The position numbers and the translations under genes are program-made. 64,000 nt of DNA from Streptomyces sp. MA5143a (GTDB lineage Bacteria > Actinomycetota > Actinomycetes > Streptomycetales > Streptomycetaceae): assembly GCF_900290235.1 (NCBI RefSeq), contig NZ_OLMK01000062.1, positions 1 to 64,000 on the forward strand, in the 5' to 3' direction. A model generated the notes under the pieces. The model did not search any database. It worked only from the letters and a program-made list of their open reading frames with translations, and had not been told where the DNA came from. Below, piece after piece: positions 49,020 through 57,784 of the stretch. Every line of letters starts with the position of its first letter. Positions within the stretch are counted from its first letter, which is position 1.

Positions 49020-49562
49020 TTGGGCACGAGTAGGTGGGTCAGCGCCTCGATGCCTTACCTGATGCCGCGTGAGAACGGGCAGGGTGACGCGTGGGCCGCT
49101 GATGCGGCCGTGCAGGGCCGCCGGGGCACGCAGCGAATCGTGTACGCCGGTGAGGCTCCCGCACCCGCCGAGGTTGCGAGACTGTTCGGGCTGCCGGAGG
49201 GAGAGCCGGTCGTCGTGCGCCGTCGGGTCATCCTTCTCGACGATCAGCCGAACGAGCTCACAGACACCTACTATCCGACCTCCATCGCCCGCGGCACCGC
49301 TCTGGCCGGAACGGCCAAGATCCGGGGCGGAGCCGTGACGCTGCTCGCCCAACTCGGACACGTCGGCGCTCTCGTACGTGAGGATGTCGTCGCGGACATG
49401 CCGGACGAGGAAGAACGGAAGGCTTTGCAGACCGCGCCCGGTGAGCCGGTTCTGCGGCTGACCCGGCTCACCTTGGACCGCGACGATCAACCGATCCAGA
49501 TCGACTGCATGGTGATGCCGGGGCGACGGCAGCGGCTCCGATACGAGATCAGGATGGAATGA
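49020..49562 (+). CDS. UTRA-domain protein without DNA-binding domain
   Basis: This 180-residue protein is mostly a UTRA ligand-binding domain (GntR/HutC type): GTQRIVYAGEAPAPAEVARL (about 39-58), EPVVVRRRVILLDDQPNELT, YYPTSIARGTALAGT (about 84-98) and RLTLDRDDQPIQIDCMVMP. The short N-terminus (GTSRWVSASMPYLMPR) has no winged helix. The start is TTG at 49020 with AGGAGGG 5 nt upstream; the open frame extends further but without a signal. It overlaps the next gene, a frameshifted GntR, by 4 nt. It may work as an accessory ligand sensor or dimer partner. Confidence 0.8.
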   Translation: MGTSRWVSASMPYLMPRENGQGDAWAADAAVQGRRGTQRIVYAGEAPAPAEVARLFGLPEGEPVVVRRRVILLDDQPNELTDTYYPTSIARGTALAGTAKIRGGAVTLLAQLGHVGALVREDVVADMPDEEERKALQTAPGEPVLRLTRLTLDRDDQPIQIDCMVMPGRRQRLRYEIRME

Positions 49563-50339
49563 CCGTGCCCAAGGCCCAGCCCGAAAGCCCCGACCGCCGC
49601 TCGCTGCATGAACGCATTGCCGCCGACCTGCGCGACGAGATCATGAGCGGAGAAATCCCCCCCGGGAAGCAGCCTTCCTTCCACGGCCCACCTGAAGGCC
49701 CGCTTCGACGCGTCCAACGCCACGGTGCAGAAGGCGCTGCAGTTGCTCAAGGACGAACGTCTGGTGGTCGGGCGGGCAGGTGCCGCGGTCACCGTTCGGG
49801 AGCACCGGCAGCGGACCGTGCGACCCGCCTCCTTCATGGCCCCGGCTTCGCCCGGAGACCCGTATCGCTGGCTCGCCGAGGCGGCCAAGTCCGGCGTGAG
49901 CGCACGCAGCACTCTCCTCGACGTGGGCGAGCGCCGGCCACCGGCGGACGTGCGCACGGCGCTCGGCCTCCCGGAGGACGGCCTGGCGCTGCTCCGCAGC
50001 CAGATCCTGTTCATCGACGGGGAGCCGGTCGAACTCGTGCAGTCGTACTATCCGCTGGACATCGCCCGTGGCACACCCTTGACGGGCCGCCGGAAGATCC
50101 CGGGTGGAAGTCCCACGCTCCTGGCCGAACTCGGCTATCCGCCTCGCCTCAGCGTCGACCGCGTCTCCGCCCGGGTGCCCACCCAGAGACAGTACGAAGC
50201 GCTGAACCTCCCTACCAGCCTTCCGGTGCTGCGTACTCTTCGTGTGGTGCACAGCGATGACGAACGCGTCATCGAGGCGACGGTTCTGGTGAAGGCCGGC
50301 CATCTCTATGAGCTGCAGTACGAGTTCACGCCTGAGTGA
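49559..50339 (+). pseudogene. GntR/UTRA regulator with a 1-nt frameshift
   Basis: The first frame gives a GntR winged helix (RRSLHERIAADLRDEIMSGE, IPPGKQ). The second, one base later, gives LPSTAHLKARFDASNATVQK, ALQLLKDERLVVGR and a full UTRA domain ending at 50339 (YYPLDIARGTPLTGR, ALNLPTSLPVLRTLRVV). A single extra base near 49672 (in CAGCCTTCCTT) separates them. Removing it restores a standard 259-residue HutC-type regulator. I call it a pseudogene, but a sequencing error is possible. The shortened second frame (from 49725) lacks the first helices of the winged helix. Confidence 0.8.
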
Positions 50340-50747
50340 GGGCGCGTTAGTGAAATCTGACCCGCGCGTAGAGGCGGTGGGCGCCATGTTGCAGCCTTGT
50401 CCACGGGAGGGCCGCTAGCGCCTGACCTGCGGGTGGGGATGCACTTTCATTCCGATCGGGCTGCGGGAGACCGGCCGATTCTGGTCAAGGCGGCGGAGGG
50501 TGTAGGCGCGTACGACCACGCCGCAGCTGACGAGCGATCTGTGTACGGGGCGTTGAACTATCGTCGTGATCCCGTCGGCGGCGCGCCGTCACTAAGACGT
50601 GGGAGATGCCGCCCGCACGGGCCGTTACGCCCTGCAGGACCTCAAGAAGGTCTGGCACTGCTTGGCGCGATTCACCCAGAGCCGCACACCATCCGCTGAC
50701 TAGGCACCTTGTCCAGCCGAAGCCGAAGCCGAAGCCGAAGCCGGCGC
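50340..50747. other. Intergenic stretch without a supported gene
   Basis: A 34-codon frame (50601-50702, GTG GGA GAT start, containing RYALQDLKKVWHCLARFTQS) looks protein-like and may be a gene remnant, but has no start signal. A GAAGCC hexamer is repeated about four times at 50718-50742, just after the stop of the hydrolase gene. Nothing else is recognised. Confidence 0.4.
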
Positions 50748-51617
50748 TCAAGCGTCGCTCCCCGCCCCGGTCTCCTCGACGAAGTCCCTGATCGCCTCGG
50801 CGAGCCGTTCCGGCTGGTCCTCGGGTACGAGCGTCGAGGAGTCCTCGATCTCGATCAGCCGGCCCTTCGGGTACAGCGCGGCCAGCCGGGGGCCGTGTTC
50901 GCGCGGCATCAGGCGGTCCTCCGTGGCCCACACGACGAGGACGGGACGGTCGAAGTCCCGCAGCCCCTCGCTCCACTCCAGCAGGACGGCCCGGCCGGGC
51001 GCCGACGTGGCGAACTTGGCGAAGTCCCGTCGGATGGCCCGGCTGCGGGTCGCGGGGCCGAACCACTCGGCGAGGATCTCGTCCGGGATGCCGCGCAGGC
51101 TCATCCCGCCGTATCCGCGGGGGTTGTCCCGGAACGCGGGGACCCGCATGAGGCGGGTCAGCAGCCGGACGCCGCCGGGTACCTTGCACACCGTGGCCAA
51201 AGCCTTGGCAGGGCCGGGCGGGAAGTTGTCGAACGCCTCGCAGGCGACCAGCACGAGCCGCCCGACCCTGTGGCCCCGCTCCTCCGTCACCAGGAACTGG
51301 CCGCCGCCCCAGTCGTTGAGGACGAGCGTCACGTCGTCCAAACCCAGCCGCTCCATGAACTCGCCCAGCAGCCGTGCGACGCCGCGGTGGGACAGGTCGG
51401 CGTCCGGTCTCATCGGCCGGCGGTGGCCGCCGAGCGGCAGCGTGGGCAAGACACAGCGGTAGTCGTCCAGGAGCGGCACGACCTTGCGCCACTGCGTCCC
51501 CGTCATCGGCAGCCCATGGCCGAACACGAGCACCGGCCCGCCCCCGCCGGTGTCCTGATAGTCGATCGTCCCGGCCGACAGCTCGACCTCCGGCACCACG
51601 CCACCCCCGTCCGACAA
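50748..51617 (-). CDS. Alpha/beta hydrolase, haloalkane-dehalogenase-like
   Basis: This 289-residue alpha/beta hydrolase has the oxyanion segment FGHGLPMTG (about 32-40) and an aspartate at the nucleophile elbow, LVLNDWGGGQ (D102), as in haloalkane dehalogenases. In that family a His stands in a HFxQEDxP motif near the C-terminus; here the aligned segment is STLVPEDQPERL, with Thr262 in its place. So the usual Asp-His pair is incomplete, and dehalogenase activity cannot be assumed. Other residues fit (VWATEDRLMP, the acid-residue loop). No operon partner. The gene converges on nothing and is divergent from the acetyltransferase. Confidence 0.8.
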   Translation of the reverse strand: MSDGGGVVPEVELSAGTIDYQDTGGGGPVLVFGHGLPMTGTQWRKVVPLLDDYRCVLPTLPLGGHRRPMRPDADLSHRGVARLLGEFMERLGLDDVTLVLNDWGGGQFLVTEERGHRVGRLVLVACEAFDNFPPGPAKALATVCKVPGGVRLLTRLMRVPAFRDNPRGYGGMSLRGIPDEILAEWFGPATRSRAIRRDFAKFATSAPGRAVLLEWSEGLRDFDRPVLVVWATEDRLMPREHGPRLAALYPKGRLIEIEDSSTLVPEDQPERLAEAIRDFVEETGAGSDA

Positions 51618-51739
51618 CGCGCCCTCACCGGGACCGGCGGGGCCAGGTCCAACCTAGACCCGCTTCGGCCGCCTGGGCCCTCGGCCCTCGGCCGCAAAAT
51701 CATGTGAGACACAACCGCAGTGGCGCCTACCCTCCGGGA

Positions 51740-52288
51740 ATGGATCTTCGCGAAGAACTTCCGGGCGACGGACAGGCCGTACGGGGCGTTCACCTGGGGG
51801 CGTTCGGTGACCACGGCCCGGTCGTGGCCGACCTGCTCGACACCCTGCGGGACACCCTCACGGCCGACGACGGCCTGTCGCTGGTCGCCGAGCACGACGG
51901 ACAGGTCGTCGGGCATGTCATGTTCACCCGGGGCCTGCTCGACGCTCCTCGGCGGCTGGTCGACGTGCACATCCTCAGCCCGCTCGCCGTGGCGCCGGCG
52001 TTCCAGCGGCAGGGGATCGGCTCGGCGCTGGTCCGGCACGGGCTGAGCATCCTCGCCGAACGGGCGGTTCCCCTGGTCTGGCTAGAGGGCGATCCCGGCT
52101 ACTACGCGCGTCTCGGCTTCGAGCCCGGCGGCGGGCTGGGCTTTCGCAGACCGTCCCTGCGGATCCCGGACGGCGCCTTCCAGGTGCACAGGCTCCCGGC
52201 GTACGAGTCATGGATGACGGGGACCCTGGTCTACACGGAGCCCTTCTGGCGGCACGACGCCGTCGGCCTCCGCGACCCCGACGCGTGA
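51740..52288 (+). CDS. GNAT acetyltransferase
   Basis: A 182-residue GNAT-fold N-acetyltransferase. Motif A, the acetyl-CoA pyrophosphate loop, is LSPLAVAPAFQRQGIGSALVRHG (about 79-101, with RQGIGS). The following LVWLEGDPGYYARLGFEP is typical of the subgroup that includes YhbS-like proteins. The acceptor is unknown. A TACCCT box (51728-51733) ends 6 nt before the ATG, predicting a leaderless mRNA and fixing the start within a longer open frame. Confidence 0.9.
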   Translation: MDLREELPGDGQAVRGVHLGAFGDHGPVVADLLDTLRDTLTADDGLSLVAEHDGQVVGHVMFTRGLLDAPRRLVDVHILSPLAVAPAFQRQGIGSALVRHGLSILAERAVPLVWLEGDPGYYARLGFEPGGGLGFRRPSLRIPDGAFQVHRLPAYESWMTGTLVYTEPFWRHDAVGLRDPDA

Positions 52289-52399
52289 CCGTGATGCGTG
52301 GCCCCAGCGCGTGACCTCGACGCGCGACCCCGGCGCGTGATCATGCGCGGGTACGCGCAGTGCGTGCAGACGGCACAGTACGTGCGTCCGTCGCAGCTC

Positions 52400-53425
52400 T
52401 CATCCGGCCCCCGAGCCCGCCCCCGACCCCCCAGCCACCCCCTTCGCCTTCCTCCGCCCCACCTGTGTCCGTACCGCCCCCATGCTCGCGCCGATCACCA
52501 GCGCGATCGCGAGGGACTCCGGCGCGGACAGGGTCTGGTCGAGGACGAGGAAGCCGGCGGCCGCCGCGAGCGCGGGCTCCAGGCTCATCAGGACGGCGAA
52601 CGTGGAGGAGGGCAGACGGCGCAGCGCCAGCAGTTCCAGGGTGTAGGGGAGGACGGAGGACAGGACGGCGACGGCGGCGCCCAGCGCCAGGGTCGTCGGG
52701 GCGAGGAGCCGGCCCCCTGACTCCACCACCCCGAGCGGCAGGAACAGCACCGCCGCGACGACCATGGCCAGCGCCAGCCCGTCGGCCTGCGGGAACCGTC
52801 GGCCCGTACGGGCACTGAAGACGATGTACGCCGCCCACATCGCCCCGGCGGACAGCGCGAACGCCACACCGACCGGGTCGAGGTCGCCGAAGCCGCCGCC
52901 CCCGCCGCCGAGGAGGAAGACGCCGCACAGGGCGAGTCCGGCCCACACGAGGTTCACCGCGCGGCGGGACGCGACGACGGACAGGGTCAGCGGGCCCAGC
53001 ACCTCCAGGGTGACGGCGGGGCCGAGGGGGATGCGGGCGAGCGACTGGTAGAAGAGGCCGTTCATCGCGGCCATGGTGATGCCGAAGGCCACGACGGTGC
53101 CCCAGTCGGCGCGGGAGTGCCCGCGCAGCCGGGGGCGGCACACCACGAGCAGCACGAGCGCGGCCACCGCCAGCCGCAGTGTCACCACGCCGAGCGCCCC
53201 GGCCCGGGGCATCAGGCTCACCGCCAGCGCGCCGCCGAACTGCACCGACACCCCACCGGCCAGCACCAGCCCGACCGGCCCGAGCGCACCGAGACCCCGG
53301 GCCCGCGCGAAGCGGGGGGAGGCCGGAGAGGGGGTGGCGGGGGTGGCGGGAGCGGAGGAGGTGGGAGACGGGGCGGTCGACACCGCAGGGGTGGGTGCGG
53401 GCCGGTCAGCACGGGGAGGTGTCAC
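52400..53425 (-). CDS. EamA-family (RhtA-like) exporter
   Basis: A 341-residue drug/metabolite transporter with ten hydrophobic segments in two EamA repeats (GVVTLRLAVAALVLLVVCRP in the first; VAVLSSVLPYTLELLALRRL and LMSLEPALAAAAGFLVLDQ in the second), as in the RhtA threonine/homoserine exporter. Residues 1-45 are a Pro/Ser/Ala leader. The start is GTG at 53425. The promoter about 60-90 nt upstream has an operator-like palindrome over its -10. The ligand is unknown. Confidence 0.87.
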   Translation of the reverse strand: MTPPRADRPAPTPAVSTAPSPTSSAPATPATPSPASPRFARARGLGALGPVGLVLAGGVSVQFGGALAVSLMPRAGALGVVTLRLAVAALVLLVVCRPRLRGHSRADWGTVVAFGITMAAMNGLFYQSLARIPLGPAVTLEVLGPLTLSVVASRRAVNLVWAGLALCGVFLLGGGGGGFGDLDPVGVAFALSAGAMWAAYIVFSARTGRRFPQADGLALAMVVAAVLFLPLGVVESGGRLLAPTTLALGAAVAVLSSVLPYTLELLALRRLPSSTFAVLMSLEPALAAAAGFLVLDQTLSAPESLAIALVIGASMGAVRTQVGRRKAKGVAGGSGAGSGAG

Positions 53426-53481
53426 GGGGGCCGTCCAGGGAGCGGGGAAGGAGGTGGTGCGTTCAATGTGGATGACTGCAC

Positions 53482-53515
53482 AGTCCAGGCTAGTGGACTA
53501 AGACAGGGGTGTAAA
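53482..53515 (-). promoter_or_regulatory. Promoter and operator of the EamA gene
   Basis: On the minus strand TTTACA (53515-53510), a 17-nt spacer and TAGCCT (53492-53487) match a HrdB-type -35/-10 pair. AGTCCA-N6-TGGACT (53482-53499) is a perfect inverted repeat centred on the -10, the expected place for a repressor of the GntR or similar class. No regulator gene is adjacent. Confidence 0.6.
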
Positions 53516-53615
53516 TCTTTTTGAGGCTTACGCATCCCCCTGGGTACCCCTCCCTTCCCGTACTAAAAATGCAAGCATGCTTGCTTGTTTATGGTCGCCC
53601 TGCCATCCTCCCCCC

Positions 53616-54410
53616 ATGGCCGACCCGACGCCCGTCATCGACGACCTCCGTGCCGAGAGCGATGAACTCGACGCCCTCGTCGCCGAGTTGCCCGTGGAAC
53701 GGTGGGCGCTCGCGACCCCCGCGCCACGCTGGACGATCGCCCACCAGATCGCCCATCTCGCCTGGACCGACCGGGCCGCGCTGCTCGCCGTGACCGATCG
53801 GAAGGCGTTCGCCCACGAGGTGGAGAACGCGCTGACGCAGCCCGGCGACTTCGTGGACAACGGCGCCGAGGAGGGCGCGGACAAGCAGCCGGACCGGCTC
53901 CTCGCGGACTGGCGGGCGGGGCGCGCGGCCCTGGAGGACGCGCTGCGGGCCGCTCCCGACGGCGAGCGGTACCCCTGGTTCGGGCCGCCCATGTCCACCG
54001 CGTCCATGGCGAGCGCGCGACTGATGGAGACCTGGGCCCACGGCCAGGACGTCGCCGACACCCTCGGCGTGACCCGTGTCCCCACCGACCGGCTCCGCCA
54101 TGTCGCCCGCCTCGGCGTCCGCACCCGCGACTTCTCCTTCGGGGTCCACTCCCTGACCCCGCCCTTCGAGGAGTTCCGCGTCGAACTCGCCGCCCCCTCC
54201 GGCGCGTTGTGGGCGTACGGCCCCGAGGACGCCGCCGAGCGCGTCACCGGACCCGCGCTCGACTTCTGTCTCCTGGTCACCCAGCGCGCCCACCGCGCCG
54301 ACCTCGCCCTGCGCGCCGAGGGCGCCGACGCCGACCGCTGGCTGGATATCGCCCAGGCCTTCGCGGGCCCGCCGGGGCCGGGGCGTGGGCCGGGGGAGGC
54401 GGCGCGATGA
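53616..54410 (+). CDS. TIGR03084-type metal-binding (MDMPI/DinB-fold) protein
   Basis: This 264-residue protein has an N-terminal mycothiol-dependent maleylpyruvate isomerase/DinB-like four-helix domain: [14 protein letters not shown] (about 48-61, metal-ligand His), then [19 protein letters not shown] (about 133-151, the second His). The C-terminal domain (about 180-264) is the partner domain of the actinobacterial TIGR03084 family. Likely an unidentified thiol-dependent transferase or isomerase. It overlaps the AtuA-like gene by 4 nt (ATGA) and is probably the first gene of the catabolic operon. The ATG at 53616 is chosen because upstream sequence is AT-rich and non-coding. Confidence 0.85.
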   Translation: MADPTPVIDDLRAESDELDALVAELPVERWALATPAPRWTIAHQIAHLAWTDRAALLAVTDRKAFAHEVENALTQPGDFVDNGAEEGADKQPDRLLADWRAGRAALEDALRAAPDGERYPWFGPPMSTASMASARLMETWAHGQDVADTLGVTRVPTDRLRHVARLGVRTRDFSFGVHSLTPPFEEFRVELAAPSGALWAYGPEDAAERVTGPALDFCLLVTQRAHRADLALRAEGADADRWLDIAQAFAGPPGPGRGPGEAAR

Positions 54411-56086
54411 GCGTGCTGCGCATCGGCAACGCCTCCGGGTTCTACGGCGACCGCTTCGACGCCCTGCGCGAGATGCTCACCGGCGGCCACCTCGACGTCC
54501 TCACCGGCGACTACCTCGCCGAGCTGACCATGCTCATCCTCGGCCGCGACCGCCTGAAGGACCCCACGGCCGGGTACGCGCGCACGTTCCTGCGCCAACT
54601 GGAGGAGTGCCTCGGCCACGCCCACGAGCGCGGCGTCCGCATCGTCACCAACGCCGGGGGCCTCAACCCCGCCGGACTCGCCGACGCCGTACGGGCGCTC
54701 GCCGACCGGCTCGGCCTCCCCGTGCGGGTCGCGCACGTCGAGGGCGACGACCTCACCGCCCGGCACCCCGGCAGCCTCGCCGCGCACGCCTACCTCGGCG
54801 GCTTCGGCATAGCGGCCTGTCTGCGGGAGGGCGCCGACGTCGTCGTCACCGGCCGCGTCACGGACGCCGCGCTCGTCACCGGGCCCGCCGCCGCCCACTT
54901 CGGCTGGGGACCCGGCGACCACGACCGTCTCGCGGGCGCCGTCGTCGCCGGGCACGTGCTGGAGTGCGGGACGCAGGCCACCGGCGGCAACTACGCCTTC
55001 TTCGCCGACGGCGACATCCGCCGCCCCGGCTTCCCGCTCGCCGAACTCCACGAGGACGGCAGCAGCGTCATCACCAAGCACCCCGGCACCGGCGGCTTCG
55101 TCGACACCGGCACCGTCACCGCCCAGCTGCTGTACGAGACGGCCGGCGCCCGCTACGCCGGACCCGACGTCACAGCCCGCCTCGACACCGTACGGCTCAC
55201 CCAGGACGGCCCCGACCGGGTCCGCGTCCAGGGCGTACGCGGCGAGGCACCGCCCCCCACCCTCAAGGTCGGGCTCAACCGGCTCGGCGGCTTCCGCAAC
55301 GAGGTCGTCTTCGTCCTGACCGGCCTCGACATCGAGGCGAAGGCCGCCGTCGTGAAGGCTCAGATGGCGGACGCCCTCGCCAAGTCGCCGCCGACGGAGG
55401 TGCGTTGGGAGCTGGCGCGGACCGACCACCCCGACGCCCCCACCGAGGAGACCGCCAGCGCGCTGCTCCGCCTCGTCGTACGGGACCCGGACCCGGAGGC
55501 CGTCGGCCGTGCCTTCAGCGGAGCCGCCGTCGAACTGGCCCTCGCCAGCTACCCCGGCTTCCATGTCCCGCAACCGCCGGGGAAGGGCGCCCCCTACGGG
55601 GTCTTCGACGCCGAGTACGTCGACCAGGGGGCCGTGGAGCACACCGCCGTCCTCCACGACGGCCGCCGGATCCCCGTCCCCCCGCCGCACGACACCCTCG
55701 TACCGCGCCCCGTCGACGAGCCGCCCCTGCCGGAGCCCCTCCCGGCCGGGCTCCCGACCCGTCGGGCGCCCCTCGGGCTGGTCGCCGGGGCCCGCAGCGG
55801 CGACAAGGGCGGCGACGCCAACATCGGGCTGTGGGCCCGTACCGACGACGCCTGGCGGTGGCTCGCCCACACCCTCACCACCGACCGGCTGCGCGCCCTC
55901 CTCCCGGAGACCGCCGCCCTGCCCGTCACGCGTCACCCGCTGCCCGGACTGCGCGCCCTGAACTTCGTCGTCGAGGGCGTCCTCGGCGCGGGCGTCGCCT
56001 CCCAGCACCGCTTCGACCCGCAGGCCAAGGCCCTCGGCGAATGGCTCCGCTCCCGCCACCTGGACATCCCGGAGGTACTCCTGTGA
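54407..56086 (+). CDS. AtuA-like (DUF1446) acyclic terpene/acyl-CoA catabolism protein
   Basis: A 559-residue DUF1446 protein, the family of AtuA from Pseudomonas terpenoid (citronellol/geraniol) catabolism, whose reaction is unknown. Family stretches are [51 protein letters not shown] (about 81-91), and [17 protein letters not shown]. The last 100 residues ([40 protein letters not shown]) are the DUF4387-like C-terminal extension. Its position before a carboxylase CT/BC pair reproduces the atu gene grouping. Coupled to both neighbours by overlapping start/stop codons. Confidence 0.9.
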   Translation: MSVLRIGNASGFYGDRFDALREMLTGGHLDVLTGDYLAELTMLILGRDRLKDPTAGYARTFLRQLEECLGHAHERGVRIVTNAGGLNPAGLADAVRALADRLGLPVRVAHVEGDDLTARHPGSLAAHAYLGGFGIAACLREGADVVVTGRVTDAALVTGPAAAHFGWGPGDHDRLAGAVVAGHVLECGTQATGGNYAFFADGDIRRPGFPLAELHEDGSSVITKHPGTGGFVDTGTVTAQLLYETAGARYAGPDVTARLDTVRLTQDGPDRVRVQGVRGEAPPPTLKVGLNRLGGFRNEVVFVLTGLDIEAKAAVVKAQMADALAKSPPTEVRWELARTDHPDAPTEETASALLRLVVRDPDPEAVGRAFSGAAVELALASYPGFHVPQPPGKGAPYGVFDAEYVDQGAVEHTAVLHDGRRIPVPPPHDTLVPRPVDEPPLPEPLPAGLPTRRAPLGLVAGARSGDKGGDANIGLWARTDDAWRWLAHTLTTDRLRALLPETAALPVTRHPLPGLRALNFVVEGVLGAGVASQHRFDPQAKALGEWLRSRHLDIPEVLL

Positions 56087-56181
56087 CCGCCCGCCGCCCC
56101 GCCCCACCGGAGCCCGCCGCACCTCCGGAGCCCACCGCCCCACCAGAGGTCCGCCCCGCCCCTTCGGAGGCGCACCGGTGA
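56083..56181 (+). CDS. Coupled 32-residue proline-rich ORF
   Basis: GTG at 56083 overlaps the stop of the AtuA-like gene (GTGA) and its own TGA at 56179-56181 overlaps the GTG of the carboxyltransferase gene. The product is Pro/Ala/Glu-rich ([18 protein letters not shown]...). It may be a real linker-like peptide or only translated spacer. It lacks the conserved core known in the small AccE/PccE epsilon subunits. Confidence 0.35.
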   Translation: MTARRPAPPEPAAPPEPTAPPEVRPAPSEAHR

Positions 56182-57776
56182 CCGTCCTCGCCTCCGCCCT
56201 CGACCCGGGCGGCCCCGACCACACCGCGAACCGCGAGGCCATGCTCGCCAAGCTCGCCGAACTCGACGCCGAGCACGCCAAGGCCCTCGCGGGCGGCGGC
56301 GAGAAGTACGTCGCCCGGCACCGGGGCCGCGGCAAGCTGCTCGCCCGCGAACGCGTCGAACTGCTCCTCGACCCGGACACGCCCTTCCTGGAACTGTCCC
56401 CGCTGGCCGCCTGGGGCAGCGACCACACGGTGGGCGCCTCCCTCGTCACCGGCATCGGCGTCGTCGAGGGCGTGGAGTGCCTGATCACCGCCAACGACCC
56501 GACCGTACGCGGCGGCGCCTCCAACCCGTGGTCCCTGAAGAAGGCGTTGCGCGCCAACGACATCGCCCTCGCCAACCGGCTGCCCTGCGTCAGCCTCGTC
56601 GAGTCCGGCGGCGCCGACCTGCCCTCCCAGAAGGAGATCTTCATCCCGGGCGGCGCCATCTTCCGCGACCTCACCCGGCTGTCCGCCGCCGGCATCCCCA
56701 CCATCGCCGTCGTCTTCGGCAACTCCACCGCGGGCGGCGCCTACGTCCCCGGCATGTCCGACCACGTGATCATGGTCAAGGAGCGGGCGAAGGTGTTCCT
56801 CGGCGGCCCGCCGCTGGTGAAGATGGCCACCGGCGAGGAGAGCGACGACGAGTCCCTCGGCGGCGCCGAGATGCACGCGCGCGTGTCGGGTCTCGCCGAC
56901 CAGTTCGCCGTCGACGAGCACGACGCCCTGCGCCAGGCCCGCCGTGTCGTCGCCCGCCTCAACCACCGCAAGGCCCACCCGGACCCCGCACCCGCCGCAC
57001 CCCCGAAGTACGACGCGGAGGACCTGCTGGGCATCGTCCCGGCCGACCCGAAGGTGCCCTTCGACCCCCGCGAGGTCATCGCCCGCATCGTCGACGCCTC
57101 CGACTTCGACGAGTTCAAGCCCCTCTACGGCCCGAGCCTCACCACCGGCTGGGCCACCCTGCACGGCTATCCCGTCGGCATCCTCGCCAACGCCCAAGGG
57201 GTCCTGTTCAGCGCGGAGTCGCAGAAGGCCGCCCAGTTCATCCAGCTCGCCAACCAGCGCGACATCCCGCTGCTGTTCCTCCACAACACCACCGGCTACA
57301 TGGTCGGCAAGGAGTACGAGCAGGGCGGCATCATCAAACACGGCGCGATGATGATCAACGCGGTCAGCAACTCGAAGGTCCCGCACCTGTCGGTCCTGCT
57401 GGGCGCCTCCTACGGTGCCGGCCACTACGGCATGTGCGGCCGCGCCTACGACCCCCGCTTCCTCTTCGCCTGGCCCAGCGCCAAATCCGCCGTCATGGGC
57501 CCGCAGCAGCTCGCGGGTGTCCTGTCGATCGTCGCCCGCCAGTCGGCCGCCGCCAAGGGACACCCCTACGACGAGGACGCCGACGCGGCCCTGCGCGCCA
57601 TGGTGGAGCAGCAGATCGAGTCCGAGTCGCTGCCCATGTTCCTGTCCGGGCGGCTGTACGACGACGGCGTCATCGACCCGCGCGACACCCGCACCGTCCT
57701 CGGCCTGTGTCTGTCGGCCATCCACACCGCCCCCTACGAGGGCGCCCGCGGCGGCTTCGGCGTCTTCCGGATGTGA
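56178..57776 (+). CDS. Acyl-CoA carboxylase carboxyltransferase (beta) subunit
   Basis: This 532-residue subunit transfers CO2 from carboxybiotin to an acyl-CoA. It has both crotonase-like halves: RGRGKLLARERVELLLDPDT (about 48-67), LITANDPTVRGGASNPWSLKK, PCVSLVESGGADLPSQKE, STAGGAYVPGMSD (oxyanion), and FLHNTTGYMVGKEYEQGGIIKHGAMM with SYGAGHYGMCGRAYDPRFLF in the second. This is the methylcrotonyl/geranyl-CoA carboxylase-like branch. The start is GTG at 56178. It is followed after 8 nt by the biotin carboxylase gene. Confidence 0.93.
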   Translation: MTVLASALDPGGPDHTANREAMLAKLAELDAEHAKALAGGGEKYVARHRGRGKLLARERVELLLDPDTPFLELSPLAAWGSDHTVGASLVTGIGVVEGVECLITANDPTVRGGASNPWSLKKALRANDIALANRLPCVSLVESGGADLPSQKEIFIPGGAIFRDLTRLSAAGIPTIAVVFGNSTAGGAYVPGMSDHVIMVKERAKVFLGGPPLVKMATGEESDDESLGGAEMHARVSGLADQFAVDEHDALRQARRVVARLNHRKAHPDPAPAAPPKYDAEDLLGIVPADPKVPFDPREVIARIVDASDFDEFKPLYGPSLTTGWATLHGYPVGILANAQGVLFSAESQKAAQFIQLANQRDIPLLFLHNTTGYMVGKEYEQGGIIKHGAMMINAVSNSKVPHLSVLLGASYGAGHYGMCGRAYDPRFLFAWPSAKSAVMGPQQLAGVLSIVARQSAAAKGHPYDEDADAALRAMVEQQIESESLPMFLSGRLYDDGVIDPRDTRTVLGLCLSAIHTAPYEGARGGFGVFRM

Positions 57777-57784
57777 GGGACCAC

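Noticed and set aside
50601-50702. 34-codon ORF with a protein-like sequence (RYALQDLKKVWHC...)
   Set aside because: No ribosome-binding site or promoter, no relative recognised; more likely a gene remnant.
56083-56181. AccE/PccE epsilon subunit
   Set aside because: Only 32 low-complexity residues; the conserved core of epsilon subunits is not present.
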